A stretch of 64,000 bases of DNA, from the NCBI GenBank assembly GCA_046350655.1, contig JAXMAB010000004.1, positions 620,001 through 684,000 on the forward strand, in the 5' to 3' direction. Below the pieces are notes generated by a model. That model did not search any database and was not told the DNA's origin. It saw only the letters and a list, made by a program, of their open reading frames with translations. The position numbers were made by a program, and so were the translations under genes. Source of the stretch: JAEUHO01 sp046350655. Lineage in GTDB: Bacteria; Planctomycetota; PLA2; JAEUHO01. Positions 26,483-35,044 of this stretch are shown here, piece after piece. Numbering within the stretch: the stretch's first letter is position 1; each line of letters opens with the position of its first letter.

Positions 26483-26738
26483 AGACGCGCCAGATCGTGT
26501 CCGTCACCGGATGGCGCGTCTCGTGGCGCCTCCCCGTTCCCCGCCCACCCGTCGCCGGCAGACGCGCCAGATCGTGTCCGTCACCGGATGGCGCGTTTGC
26601 CCGGCGGCACGCCGGTCCGTTCGGCTTCGCGCTTTCGGGACCGGCAGGCGATGGCGAATTCATCCCGGGGGGGACGCAAGGCCCGGTGGCCCGCTTCGGC
26701 AGACGCGCCAGATGGTGTCCGGCACCGAATGGCGCGTT
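26483..26738 (-). repeat. dispersed hairpin family, cluster B (3 copies plus 1 degenerate)
   Basis: Copies at 26483-26521 (arms AGACGCGCCA/TGGCGCGTCT), 26561-26597 and 26702-26738, all with 19-nt interiors; the conserved TGCCGG or TGACGG reads on the reverse strand. A degenerate copy lies at about 26626-26658. The rest of 26329-26850 is low-complexity, with GGCTCGTCTCG repeated at about 26395-26425. Confidence 0.85.
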
Positions 26739-26757
26739 GGACCCGGGGGGGGCGGAC

Positions 26758-26772
26758 GGGCCTCGCGGTCCC
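26758..26772 (+). repeat. GGGCCTCGCGGTCCC dispersed motif
   Basis: Full-length copy 20 nt after hairpin cluster B. A degenerate reverse copy (GGGACGCAAGGCCCG) lies at about 26681-26695, between hairpins. Confidence 0.75.
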
Positions 26773-26854
26773 CTGGGGACGATGTCCGGCGGGTGCCCCC
26801 TGGGCCCGGGGGGGCCGATGTGGTATGCCTACGCCCTTGGGCACGGAGGCTCGC

Positions 26855-27535
26855 ATGACTTCTTCGCGTTTCGGCTGGTCGCGCCTGTGGGCGCTCGCGG
26901 CGGTCCTCGTCGCGGGGTTCGCGGTCGGTTGCTCGTCCTCGCGGCGTCCGCCGATCGACTACCCCGTCGATCCGGACCCGAGCTCCACGTACTGCCTGAA
27001 GTACCTGCCGCCGACGTACCGCGAGGTCCCGACCCTCGTCGAGTGCAAGCCGGCGAAGGTCTGCCAGGAGTGCTCGTGGCGCAAGGAGATCACCTTCGAC
27101 GAGGTGTGCACGCCGGGCTCCTACGAGAAGAAGTGCACGCCCTGCCGCACGAAGAAGAGCGTCGAGGTCGTCGTCGAGCCGGCGCGCACCGAGTGGGTGA
27201 AGGCCCCGTGCGCCTGCGAGAAGGACGGCTGCTGCTTCAAGCCCGTCACGATCCCCGCGCGCACGAAGTGCTGCGACGTCACCGAGACCGAGAAGGGCCT
27301 CGAGTACTGCGCGTTCACCCCGCCGCAGTACAGCGTCGTGCAGAAGACGCGCATCGTCGCCGTCCCGACGCCGGTCTACAAGCCGGCCCAGTACGACGTG
27401 CGCTGGCAGAAGGAGGAGTTCATGCCCGGCCGCTGGGTGTGGACGAAGCGCGACGACTGCTGCCCGCCGTGCGGCTGCGGCACGACGTCGCGTCCCTCGC
27501 GCGAGGGCTTCAACACGGCGCCCTCGGCCGACTGA
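26855..27535 (+). CDS. cysteine-rich lipoprotein
   Basis: 226 residues; ATG with GGAGG 6 nt upstream. Lipobox AVGC (Cys 26). The mature part holds many cysteines in CXXC or CC patterns (VCQECSW, KCTPCRT, CACEKDGCC, KCCDV, DDCCPPCGCG) and Tyr/Pro repeats such as KYLPPTYREVP and YSVVQKT. The alternation of short beta strands and Cys pairs suggests a disulfide- or metal-stabilised surface protein. No catalytic motif is known to me. Terminated by the perfect motif-built hairpin at 27562. Confidence 0.8.
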   Translation: MTSSRFGWSRLWALAAVLVAGFAVGCSSSRRPPIDYPVDPDPSSTYCLKYLPPTYREVPTLVECKPAKVCQECSWRKEITFDEVCTPGSYEKKCTPCRTKKSVEVVVEPARTEWVKAPCACEKDGCCFKPVTIPARTKCCDVTETEKGLEYCAFTPPQYSVVQKTRIVAVPTPVYKPAQYDVRWQKEEFMPGRWVWTKRDDCCPPCGCGTTSRPSREGFNTAPSAD

Positions 27536-27561
27536 CCGCGGCCCCGCCGGCCGGCACGTTC

Positions 27562-27595
27562 ACGGGCCTCGCGTCCCTCGGGACGCGAGGCCCGT
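27562..27595. terminator. perfect 16-bp hairpin built from the dispersed motif
   Basis: ACGGGCCTCGCGTCCC followed by a 2-nt loop and its exact complement, between two convergent genes. It is likely a bidirectional terminator, although no T-run is present on either side. Confidence 0.7.
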
Positions 27596-27649
27596 GTCGT
27601 TCCGGGCCGCGACGTCCGCGCGTGTGCGCGGCCGCGCGCGGGGCCCGGG

Positions 27650-28582
27650 TCAGGCGCGGTAGATCTCGGCGAGCGCGTCCTCGGCCTTCGGGAAGCGGAA
27701 GGTGAACCCGAGCGCCTGCGCCGCCGTCGGCAGCACGCGCTGCCCCGTCGTCACGAGCGACGCGACCTTGCCGAGCACCACGCGCAACGCGAGGCCCGGC
27801 GTCGGCAGGAACGACGGGCGGTGCAGCGCGCGGCCCAGCGCCTTGCTGAACGCCTTGTTGCTCGCGGGGAACGGCGCGGTCGCGTTGTAGACGCCGCGCC
27901 AGCGCGGGTCCTCGACCATCGCCACGATCATCGCGACGAGGTCGTCGCGGTGGATCCACGACATGACCTGGCGACCGTTCCCGACGGGGCCGCCCGCGAA
28001 CAGCTTGAACGGCAGCGCCATCTGCTTCAGCGCGCCGCCGTCCCTGGAGAGCACCACGCCGAGGCGCGGCACCGCGACGCGCACGCCGAGGGCCTCGGCC
28101 TTCGTCGCCTCGGCCTCCCACGCGCGGCAGACCTCCGCGAGGAAGTCGTCGCCGGGGCCCGCGGCCTCGTCCACCGTGCGGTCGGGGTCGAGCGGCCCGT
28201 AGAAGCCGACGGCCGACGCCGAGACGAGCACGGACGGCTTGCGCGCGAGCCCGCGCATCGCGTCCACGAGCGCCTTCGTGCCGTCCACGCGGCTCGAGCG
28301 GATCAACGCCATCCGGGCCGCGGTCCAGCGGCCGTCGAAGAGGCCGTGGCCGGCGAGGTTCACGACGGCGTCGGCCCCGTCGATCGCGGCGGCGACCGAA
28401 CGCGGGTCGTCGGGGACGTACGTGACCGACCGCACGCGCGGGGCGTCGCCGCCCGACGCGGCGCGGCGCGACAGCGCGCGCACGGAGTGGCCGCGGGCGG
28501 TCAGCGCCGCGACGAGGGCGCGGCCGACGAGGCCGGAGGCGCCGGTGATGGCGATGTCGAGGGGACGGGGCGGGGTGCTCAA
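27650..28582 (-). CDS. TIGR01777-family epimerase (extended SDR)
   Basis: 310 residues. Rossmann motif IAITGASGLVGRALVAALTA at the N-terminus; ADAVVNLAGHGLFDGRWTAA and RSSRVDGTKALVDAM match TIGR01777. SASAVGFYGP carries the Ser/Tyr region, and a DUF1731-like C-terminus has RVVLGKVASLVTTGQRVLP. The family are NAD(P)-dependent epimerase/reductase-like proteins, related to plant SULA; substrates unknown. It is 121 nt downstream of the carH-like gene on the same strand. Confidence 0.9.
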   Translation of the reverse strand: MSTPPRPLDIAITGASGLVGRALVAALTARGHSVRALSRRAASGGDAPRVRSVTYVPDDPRSVAAAIDGADAVVNLAGHGLFDGRWTAARMALIRSSRVDGTKALVDAMRGLARKPSVLVSASAVGFYGPLDPDRTVDEAAGPGDDFLAEVCRAWEAEATKAEALGVRVAVPRLGVVLSRDGGALKQMALPFKLFAGGPVGNGRQVMSWIHRDDLVAMIVAMVEDPRWRGVYNATAPFPASNKAFSKALGRALHRPSFLPTPGLALRVVLGKVASLVTTGQRVLPTAAQALGFTFRFPKAEDALAEIYRA

Positions 28583-28703
28583 GCGAGGCTCCGGGACGCG
28601 GACGGGTGCGTGGGGCGGTGGGGGCTGCGGGGGCGGGGGGAGGGCGGGGTGAAGCGGGTCGGGGGTGCGGAGGGCGCGGCGGCGTGAGGGACGATCGCGC
28701 GCG

Positions 28704-29558
28704 TCAGCGCGGCGCGGGACGGGGGAGGACGGGCGCCAGCGCGCGGACGACGTCCATGATCGTGAGCGTGCGCTGGGCGCCGCGGACGGCGGGCCAGTTG
28801 CCGCCGCCGCCGAGGAAGAGGCGGGCGCCCACCTCGGCGCAGGCCTGCGCGACGACCCGCGCGGGCTCGAGCAGTTCGCTCACGGGACGCGGGTGCCGCG
28901 AGGCCGAGAGGCCGACCGCCACGGGGCGCACCGTCTTCACGACCTTCACGATGTCGCCCGTCGGCACGTCGGCGCCGAGGTAGCGGATCGCCATGCCGCG
29001 CTCGCGTACCGCCGTCTCGACGAGCGAGAGGCCCAGCGTGTGACGTTCGCCCGCGGGGCACGCGAGGACCATCACCGGCGCGTCGGGCGCGACGGGCATC
29101 GCGTGCGCGACGCGGATGAGCGCCGACTCGACGGAGCGCGAGAGCGCGTGCTCCTCGGCGCACGTGAGGCGGCCCTGCGACCAGCGCTCGCCGATCTCCG
29201 ACAGCAGGCCGGCGCAGAGGCGGTCCGCGGCCTCGGCCCAGTCGCCGCTCGTCGCGCGCAGCGCGAGGAGGCGCGCCGACATCGCGGTCGGCTCCGCGGG
29301 GTCGCCCGGCTCGTCGAGCCAGGTGCGCGAGTCCACCCCGCGGTCGGGGGCCTCGACGACGGGCGCCGGGCGCTCGCCGCTCATGCGGGCCTTGAAGGCC
29401 GCGACGACGTCGCGGCGGAAGCGGCGGTGGCCGCCCGCGGTGCGCTCGCAGGCGATGCGGCCTTCCTCGGTCCAGCGCTTCAGCGTGGTGTCGCCGACCC
29501 CGAGGACGCGGGCGGCTTCGGAGAGGCGGATGGTTTCGTAGGCTTCGACGGGGCTCAT
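28704..29558 (-). CDS. MerR-type HTH / B12-binding transcription regulator (CarH/LitR-like)
   Basis: 284 residues. Excisionase/MerR-type helix-turn-helix at 10-57 (IRLSEAARVLGVGDTTLKRW, GGHRRFRRDVV), helical bundle (about 90-170: WSQGRLTCAEEHALSRSV) and a Rossmann-like B12-binding domain (about 175-284: PAGERHTLGLSLVETAVRER, GADVPTGDIVKVV). The ERH motif supplies the lower His ligand, as in CarH, a light-sensing adenosylcobalamin repressor. Light control is an inference from family. A TATGCT hexamer ends 6 nt before the ATG, and two inverted repeats lie just upstream. It is divergent from the ferredoxin gene. Confidence 0.85.
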   Translation of the reverse strand: MSPVEAYETIRLSEAARVLGVGDTTLKRWTEEGRIACERTAGGHRRFRRDVVAAFKARMSGERPAPVVEAPDRGVDSRTWLDEPGDPAEPTAMSARLLALRATSGDWAEAADRLCAGLLSEIGERWSQGRLTCAEEHALSRSVESALIRVAHAMPVAPDAPVMVLACPAGERHTLGLSLVETAVRERGMAIRYLGADVPTGDIVKVVKTVRPVAVGLSASRHPRPVSELLEPARVVAQACAEVGARLFLGGGGNWPAVRGAQRTLTIMDVVRALAPVLPRPAPR

Positions 29559-29564
29559 GGGGGC

Positions 29565-29570
29565 AGCATA
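29565..29570 (-). promoter_or_regulatory. -10 element (TATGCT), leaderless type
   Basis: Six bases before the ATG of the B12-binding regulator. It lies next to the 29576-29607 inverted repeat, which would cover the -35 region. Confidence 0.55.
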
Positions 29571-29575
29571 GCCGG

Positions 29576-29607
29576 TTCGGGCGGTTGTCGGCCGGAATCC
29601 GCCCGAA
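29576..29607. promoter_or_regulatory. inverted repeat, candidate operator 1
   Basis: Arms TTCGGGCGG (29576-29584) and CCGCCCGAA (29599-29607), spacer 14 nt, overlapping the promoter of the CarH-like gene. Confidence 0.5.
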
Positions 29608-29640
29608 ATCGGCCGAAGCCGGCGTCGAAGTCCGGAGATT

Positions 29641-29667
29641 CCGACCGAGTCAGTCCGATTCGGTCGG
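29641..29667. promoter_or_regulatory. inverted repeat, candidate operator 2
   Basis: Arms CCGACCGA (29641-29648) and TCGGTCGG (29660-29667), spacer 11 nt, in the same divergent intergenic region between the regulator and the ferredoxin. Confidence 0.5.
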
Positions 29668-29690
29668 TTCCTGGGAGGAAACCGGCCACC

Positions 29691-29705
29691 GGGCCTCGCG
29701 GTCCC
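29691..29705 (+). repeat. GGGCCTCGCGGTCCC dispersed motif
   Basis: Full-length copy in the divergent region upstream of the ferredoxin gene, so the motif is not restricted to gene ends. Confidence 0.7.
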
Positions 29706-29794
29706 CCCGGGTCGGGAAGCGTTCTTTCCCGTCGGGCCCCGGTCGGTATCCTCTGCCTCCCCCCGTCCCTCGAGCCCCCCGGAGGCTGCCCGCC

Positions 29795-30154
29795 ATGCCG
29801 CACGTCGTCACCGAGCGTTGCGTCAACTGTCGCTACACGTACTGCGCCGTCGAGTGCCCGGTGTCGTGCTTCTGGGAGATCACCTCGCCGAAGCACATGC
29901 TCGTCATCGACCCCGAGACGTGCATCGACTGCGAGGCGTGCGTCCCGGCGTGCCCGATCAACGCGATCTGGCCGGAGCACGAGCTGCCCGACGTCTACGC
30001 GTCGTGGAAGGCGTTCAACGCCGAGCACGCGAAGAAGGGCAAGAACATCACCGAGGGCACCGACCCGCTCCCGACGGCGAAGCTGCTCGAGGAGATCCAG
30101 GCCGACGAGAAGGCCAAGGGCTGGAACGTCAGCGAGCCGTCGAAGGCCTCGTAG
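29795..30154 (+). CDS. fdxA: FdxA-type ferredoxin
   Basis: 119 residues; ATG with GGAGG about 9 nt upstream. Begins MPHVVTERCVNCRYTYCAVE, followed by CPVSC; the second cluster site is CIDCEACVPACP. This arrangement matches the FdxA family, which usually carries one [3Fe-4S] and one [4Fe-4S] cluster. The C-terminal helix (AFNAEHAKKGKNITEGTDPL) is also conserved. Cytoplasmic electron carrier. The glycosylase gene follows after 9 nt, likely the same transcript. A -10-like TATCCT lies at about 29748-29753. Confidence 0.92.
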   Translation: MPHVVTERCVNCRYTYCAVECPVSCFWEITSPKHMLVIDPETCIDCEACVPACPINAIWPEHELPDVYASWKAFNAEHAKKGKNITEGTDPLPTAKLLEEIQADEKAKGWNVSEPSKAS

Positions 30155-30163
30155 CGTTCGCCC

Positions 30164-30796
30164 GTGGCCCGCGCCGCGACGGACGGGGTCGCCCACCTCT
30201 GTCGGGTGGACCCCGTCCTCGCGGACGTCGTGGCCCGCGTGGGGCCGTGCACGCTGCGCGCGCCGCGGCGGCGCGACGACTTCGCGGCGCTCGCGCGCGC
30301 GATCGTGTTCCAGCAGCTGGCCGGCGCCGCGGCCGAGACGATCCACGGCCGGTTCGCCGCGTTGTTCGGCGGCGTGCCGACGCCCGAGGCCGTCCTCGCG
30401 TGCGACGTCGCGCGGCTGCGCGCCGCGGGCCTGTCGGGGGCGAAGGCGGCGGCGGTCACCGACCTCGCGCGCGCCACGACCGACGGCCGCCTCGCGTTCC
30501 CGCTGCCGTCGCGGTGGACCGACGACGAGGTGACCGCGCGCGTCACGTCGGTCCGCGGGATCGGGCCGTGGACCGCGCAGATGTTCCTGATGTTCCACCT
30601 CGGCCGCCCCGACGTCCTGCCCGTCGGCGACCTCGGCCTGCGCAACGCGGTGCGACGCGCCTATCGCAAGCGCCGCGACCCGACGCCGGCGACGCTCGAG
30701 CGCCTGGCCGCGCCCTGGCGTCCCTGGCGCAGCGTCGCCACGTGGTACCTCTGGCGCTCGCTCGACGGCGCCGCGCCGACGAACCCCGCCGGCTGA
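30164..30796 (+). CDS. DNA-3-methyladenine glycosylase, AlkA/HhH-GPD family
   Basis: 210 residues from GTG. Helix-hairpin-helix glycosylase: RDDFAALARAIVFQQLAGAA, AARLRAAGLSGAK-like hairpin, the GPD loop VTSVRGIGPWTAQMFLMFHL, and the catalytic Asp in VLPVGDLGLRNAV. Ends in the PWRPWRSVATWYLWRSL signature of AlkA-type enzymes. It removes alkylated purines from DNA in base-excision repair. Start choice is uncertain because no ribosome site is obvious; translation may be coupled to the ferredoxin 9 nt upstream. Confidence 0.9.
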   Translation: MARAATDGVAHLCRVDPVLADVVARVGPCTLRAPRRRDDFAALARAIVFQQLAGAAAETIHGRFAALFGGVPTPEAVLACDVARLRAAGLSGAKAAAVTDLARATTDGRLAFPLPSRWTDDEVTARVTSVRGIGPWTAQMFLMFHLGRPDVLPVGDLGLRNAVRRAYRKRRDPTPATLERLAAPWRPWRSVATWYLWRSLDGAAPTNPAG

Positions 30797-30814
30797 CGTC
30801 CCCGCGCCGCCGGT

Positions 30815-30907
30815 TCCGCCAATGATCGACCGGCACATGTTGGCGGATTCGTCCGGGGGACGCTTGGCGCGATCCGCCAATAGACGACCGGCACGTATTG
30901 GCGGATC
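30815..30907 (-). repeat. dispersed hairpin family, cluster C (2 copies)
   Basis: Copies at 30815-30847 (TCCGCCA/TGGCGGA) and 30871-30907 (GATCCGCCA/TGGCGGATC), 19-nt interiors, core reading TGCCGG on the reverse strand. They lie between the convergent glycosylase and trkH genes, next to a reverse copy of the 15-bp motif at 30915-30929. Confidence 0.85.
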
Positions 30908-30940
30908 CGAGCGGGGGACCGCGAGGCCCGGCGGCCGGCG

Positions 30941-32401
30941 TCAGCGCGCGGGCGTGCCGCGCCAGCGGAGGTGGCGCAGGACGTCCCACCGCAGCAGCGC
31001 GAGCACCGTGATCACCTCGAGGCGGCCGACCCACATCGTGAGGATCAGCAGGCCCTTCTGGGCGTCGGAGAAGCCGGCGTAGTTGCCCATGGGTCCGGCC
31101 TGGCCGAGGCCGGGGCCGCAGTTGGCGAGGCACGCGAGCGCGGCGGTGGGGGCCGTCACGAGGTCGCTCCCCATCACGATCAGGCCCACCGACACGAGGC
31201 CCCACGTCGCGACGTAGACGACCACGAACGTCACGACGGACCGCAGCACGTCGTCGGCGACGACGGTCCGGCCGACCCGGACCGGGAGCACCGCCTGCGG
31301 GTGCACCGTGCGGACCATCTCGCGGCCGCAGTGCTTCGCGACGATCATGTACCGCACGACCTTGGGCCCGCCCGCCGCCGAGCCCGCGCAGCCGCCGAAC
31401 AGCATCAGCACGAACAGGAGCGCCCGCGCGCCGTCGGCCCAGAGGTTGAAGTCGTCGCTCGCGAACCCGGTCGCCGACATCACGCTCGTGACCTGGAAGA
31501 ACGCCTCGCGGAGCGCGTGCTCGCCGAACGTGGGCCCGGGCAGGTGCGCGGCCACCGCCACGACGCCGAGGGCCGCCGCGACGGCGTAGACGCGGAACTC
31601 CGGGTCGCGGGCGAACGCGAACGGCTTGCCGGCCAGCATGCGCCACTGCAGCGCGAAGTTCGCGCCCGCGAGGAACATGAACGTCGCGATCACCCACTCG
31701 CACGCGGGGTTCGCGTAGCCCGCGATGCTCGACGGGTTGGGCGAGAAGCCGCCGGCCGAGAGGGTGGCCATGGCGTTGTTCACCGCGTCGAACCACGGCA
31801 TGCCGTACCAGCGCAGGAGCCCGATCTCGGCCACGGTCAGGAGCGTGTAGATCACCCACAGGCGGCCCGCGAGCCGGCGCACCTGCGGCGCGATGCCCTC
31901 GTCGGCGGCGGCCGAGGCCTCCGCGAAGAACAGCTGCCGGCCCGCGATCCCGAGCGACGGCAGGATCACGACGAACAGCGCGATCACGCCCAGGCCGCCG
32001 ATCCAGTGCAGGATCGAGCGCCACAGGAACACCGCGCGGCCGTAGGCCGAGAAGTCCACGAACACCGACGCGCCGGTCGTCGTGATGCCCGACATCGACT
32101 CGAAGAGCGCGTCCACCGCCGACAGCCGGACGAACAGGAACGGCACGGCCGAGACGAGGCTGACGGCCAGCCACGCCCCCGCGACGACCGCCATGCTCTC
32201 GACGCGGTGCACGCGGACGCCGGGCTGCCGCAGGCGCGCGAGCAGCGCGCCGAGGGCCGCCGTCGCCGCGCCGCCGACGAGGAACGCCGCGGCCTCGCGT
32301 CCTTCGCCGTCCACGACCGCGAGCACCGCCGGCGCGAGGAACGCCGCCGCGAACCGCAGCAGCATCTGCCCCAGGAGCCCGAGGACCAGCGCGAGCCGCA
32401 C
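30941..32401 (-). CDS. trkH: TrkH-family potassium uptake membrane protein
   Basis: 486 residues, about ten membrane helices plus pore loops. Four P-loop-like segments are visible, each with the selectivity-filter Gly: SGITTTGASVF, SAGGFSPNPSS, MSATGFASDDF and NCGPGLGQAGP. FGGCAGSAAGGPKVVRYM is the conserved TrkH intracellular region with the Gly-rich linker. It forms the K+-conducting subunit that partners with the TrkA gene just upstream; 3 nt separate the genes, so they are one operon. Confidence 0.93.
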   Translation of the reverse strand: MRLALVLGLLGQMLLRFAAAFLAPAVLAVVDGEGREAAAFLVGGAATAALGALLARLRQPGVRVHRVESMAVVAGAWLAVSLVSAVPFLFVRLSAVDALFESMSGITTTGASVFVDFSAYGRAVFLWRSILHWIGGLGVIALFVVILPSLGIAGRQLFFAEASAAADEGIAPQVRRLAGRLWVIYTLLTVAEIGLLRWYGMPWFDAVNNAMATLSAGGFSPNPSSIAGYANPACEWVIATFMFLAGANFALQWRMLAGKPFAFARDPEFRVYAVAAALGVVAVAAHLPGPTFGEHALREAFFQVTSVMSATGFASDDFNLWADGARALLFVLMLFGGCAGSAAGGPKVVRYMIVAKHCGREMVRTVHPQAVLPVRVGRTVVADDVLRSVVTFVVVYVATWGLVSVGLIVMGSDLVTAPTAALACLANCGPGLGQAGPMGNYAGFSDAQKGLLILTMWVGRLEVITVLALLRWDVLRHLRWRGTPAR

Positions 32402-32404
32402 CGG

Positions 32405-33753
32405 CTACGCCCCGCCGCGGCCGAAGAACTCGCGGACCGCGGGCTCCGCGGCCCGGTCGCAGAACACGACGACGCGGTCGCCGCCGCGGATCTCGTCGTC
32501 GCCGCGCGGGATGATGGTCTCGCTGCCGCGGATGATCGCGCCGATGATCGCGAACACCGGGGCGCGCACGTCCTTCAGTCGCGTCGGCGGCAGCCCGGCC
32601 GGCACCTCGGTCTCGATCACGCGCGCGTCGCCGTGCTCGACCTCCGCGAGGATCCGCGACCGCCCGCCGGTGAGCTCCGCGATCGCGGCCTGGATGGCCG
32701 ACCCGCGCGCGCTGCGCACCACGTCGATGCCCACGCGCTCGAACACGCGCTCGTTCGCCGGCGAGTCGGCGCGCGTCACGATGCGCGGCACGCCCAGCTG
32801 CCGCCCGAGGAGCGACACGAGCAGGTTCTTCTCGTCGCGGTTCGTGACCGCGACCAGCACGCGGGCCTGCGCCGTGCCCTCGTTCTCGAGGAGGTCCACG
32901 TCGGTGCCGTCGCCGTGCAGCACCAGCGTCTCGTGGAGCAGCTTCGACAGCTCCTCGCACCTCGCCGCGTCGGCCTCGATCAGCTTCAGCTTGAACCCGC
33001 CGGCCGCCTCGAGGCCCTCGGCCACCATCTGCCCCACGGACCCGCCGCCGACGATCATCAGGTCGCCGCCGTTCGACGTGTCGCGCCCCGACAGGCTCGA
33101 CGCGAGCCGTCGCACGCCGCGCCGGTCGCCCATGCCGAACACGCGGTCGCCCGTCTCGATGCGCGTGTCACCGCGCGGCAGGAACATCTTCCCCGCGCGC
33201 CGCACGCCCACGAGCACCACGCCCTCGGGCACGCCGGACTCGCGCACGGTCTTCCCCGCCATCGCCGACGTGCTCTCGACCGCGTACTCGAGCAGCTGGA
33301 CGCGGCCCTCCTCGAACAGCTCCACGTCGAGCGCGCCGGGCGTTTCGACGATGCGGACGATCTCGCGCGCCAGCCGCTCCTGCGGCCAGATCACCACGTC
33401 GATGCCGAACGACAGCGCCAGCGCGCGCTCGCCGCGCTCGAGCGGCAGCAGCCAGTCGCGCCGGTGGAAGAACCCGACGGTGCGCGCGGCGCCGAGCCGC
33501 TTCGCCGTCATGCACCCCACGAGGTTGCGCTCGTCCTCGAGCGCGCACGCGACGAACGCGTCCGCCTTCCCGACGCGCGCCCGCCCGAGCACCTCCGGCG
33601 ACGACACGGAGCCGTGGATCGTCTCGACGTCGAGCCGCTCCAGCCGCGAGGGGGGGACGTCGTGGCCGACGAGGGGACGACCTCGTGCGAGGCCATCAAC
33701 GCCTCGGCGAGCCGCAGCGCGACCTCGTCGTCGCCACCGATCACGATCCGCAT
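32405..33753 (-). CDS. trkA: TrkA potassium uptake regulatory protein, apparent one-base frameshift
   Basis: Two RCK halves are visible: the first Rossmann start MRIVIGGDDEVALRLAEALM from ATG 33753, then (in another frame) SSPEVLGRARVGKADAFVAC, and a second Rossmann LMIVGGGSVGQMVAEGLEAA with HGDGTDVDLLENEG. Each half ends in a TrkA_C domain (for example EGVVLVGVRRAGKMFLPRGD). The length, 1349 nt, is one base short. The frames join best at a GGGG run (33673-33676): adding one base restores VVPLVGHD, as in intact TrkA. NAD(H)-binding gating subunit of TrkH. A TAGCAT hexamer ends 6 nt before the ATG. Confidence 0.85.
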
Positions 33754-33759
33754 CGCCCG

Positions 33760-33765
33760 ATGCTA
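33760..33765 (-). promoter_or_regulatory. -10 element (TAGCAT), leaderless type
   Basis: Ends 6 nt before the trkA ATG; presumably drives trkA-trkH. Confidence 0.55.
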
Positions 33766-33803
33766 CCCCCCGCGCCGCCGCCCACCCCCCGGCGGACGAG
33801 GCG

Positions 33804-34133
33804 TCACGCTTCCTCGCACGACGCGACGAGCGGGAACCCCCGGGCGCGCGCGTACGACCGCACCTGCTCGACGTACAGCTCCGCGCGCTCCTGCGCGCAC
33901 ACCGCCACGACCGCCGCGCCGAGGTAGTGCACCTCCAGCATCAGCTTGGTCGCCTCGTCGTAGCCCTTCCCGAACAGCGCCACGAGCAGCCACACGACGA
34001 ACTCCTGCGTCGTGACGTCGTCGTTGTGCAGGATCACGGCCCACGGCGGCGCGACGTAGACGTCCTGGTCCACGTCGGGGACGACGGTCGGCGTGACGCC
34101 GGGCGAGGCGGGCGGGGGCTGCGGAGCGGCCAA
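33804..34133 (-). CDS. clpS: ClpS adaptor of the Clp protease
   Basis: 109 residues. The core AVILHNDDVTTQEFVVWLLV is the diagnostic ClpS N-end-rule binding segment (Asn-Asp-Asp plus the hydrophobic pocket), followed by MLEVHYLGAAVVAVCAQERA and YVEQVRSYARARGFPL. It delivers N-degron substrates to ClpAP. The annotated start is a TTG (34133) with no ribosome site, so the N-terminal Pro-rich tail may be shorter; a TACATT hexamer (34177-34182, reverse strand) lies about 43 nt upstream. clpA is not in this window. Confidence 0.88.
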   Translation of the reverse strand: MAAPQPPPASPGVTPTVVPDVDQDVYVAPPWAVILHNDDVTTQEFVVWLLVALFGKGYDEATKLMLEVHYLGAAVVAVCAQERAELYVEQVRSYARARGFPLVASCEEA

Positions 34134-34250
34134 GGGTGGGGGGACAGGGGGCGTGCGGGGGCAGGGGGAAGCCCCGAATGTACCGCGTCGGCCGACCGGC
34201 CCCCTCCGCGCGGGACGGAAAGGGCCGTTGCGCGCGGCCCGCGGCGGGGA

Positions 34251-34256
34251 TAGGAT
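34251..34256 (+). promoter_or_regulatory. -10 element (TAGGAT) upstream of exbD
   Basis: TANNNT hexamer in GC-rich DNA, giving a leader of about 180 nt that contains the 34299-34312 palindrome. Confidence 0.4.
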
Positions 34257-34298
34257 GGGGCAGCCGAAAGGCCGACCCGCTCCGGCGCCGCGCGCGTC

Positions 34299-34312
34299 TT
34301 CTCGCGCGAGAA
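34299..34312. promoter_or_regulatory. 14-bp perfect palindrome TTCTCGCGCGAGAA
   Basis: Lies in the predicted leader of exbD, 130 nt before its start; a candidate regulator site. A forward copy of the 15-bp motif follows at 34395-34408. Confidence 0.4.
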
Positions 34313-34441
34313 CGTCCCGTCGAGCCAGGTCCCCCGCTCGCGCTCCCGCCGTGCGTGTGCTCCGTCCGGGCCTCCCGGGCGGCGTCCCCCGCGCGGGCCT
34401 CGCGTCCCGCCCCCCTCGACCGGACCCCTGGAGGGTTCCCC

Positions 34442-34957
34442 ATGCGCCCGCCCCCGCTCGAGACCGCGAACACCGAGCTGAACATGACCCCGATGATCGA
34501 CATCGTGTTCCAGCTGATCCTCTTCTTCCTCTTCAACCTGCGCTTCAAGTCGATCGACTTCCGCATCGACTCGATGCTGCCGAAGGACCGCGGTCCGGAG
34601 ACGACGGACGTGATCCTGCCGCCGAGCCCGCGGATCACCGTCGAGCTCTTCCGCCTCGACGCGGACGACCCGGTCAAGGCCCGCACGCACGTGAAGCTCG
34701 GCGGGCGTCGCTGGGTGCTGCCGGAGGTCACCGCCGACCGGAAGGTGAGGGACGCGGCGTTCGAGGAGATCGCGGGCGCGATCACCGCGCTGCGCGGCGA
34801 CTCGGGGATGCCGGGGACCATCCAGACGCCGCTGCCGTCGGGCGCGTACGTGCCGCACGCGGACGCGATCGGCGTCCTCGACGCGTTCCTGATCGCGGAG
34901 GTGAAGGACGTCGCGTTCGACGGCGTGCGGTTCCCGGAGCCGGCCGCGCGGCACTGA
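34442..34957 (+). CDS. exbD: ExbD/TolR-type biopolymer transport protein
   Basis: 171 residues; ATG with GGAGG 7 nt upstream. TELNMTPMIDIVFQLILFFL contains the conserved Asp of the ExbD/TolR membrane helix, with the transmembrane segment at about 17-35; the rest is a periplasmic domain. It partners ExbB/TolQ to form the proton-driven motor for TonB or Tol. No exbB is adjacent, and the TonB gene is 17 kb away. The periplasmic domain is longer than in canonical ExbD, with an inserted region around 95-130. Confidence 0.85.
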   Translation: MRPPPLETANTELNMTPMIDIVFQLILFFLFNLRFKSIDFRIDSMLPKDRGPETTDVILPPSPRITVELFRLDADDPVKARTHVKLGGRRWVLPEVTADRKVRDAAFEEIAGAITALRGDSGMPGTIQTPLPSGAYVPHADAIGVLDAFLIAEVKDVAFDGVRFPEPAARH

Positions 34958-35044
34958 ACCGGTCCCGGGCGGGCGGGGGTCCCGGCGTTTCCTTGGCGCC
35001 GGGGCCCCGATGGGGGAATCCTGCGGGCCTCCCCGGAGGTGCCC

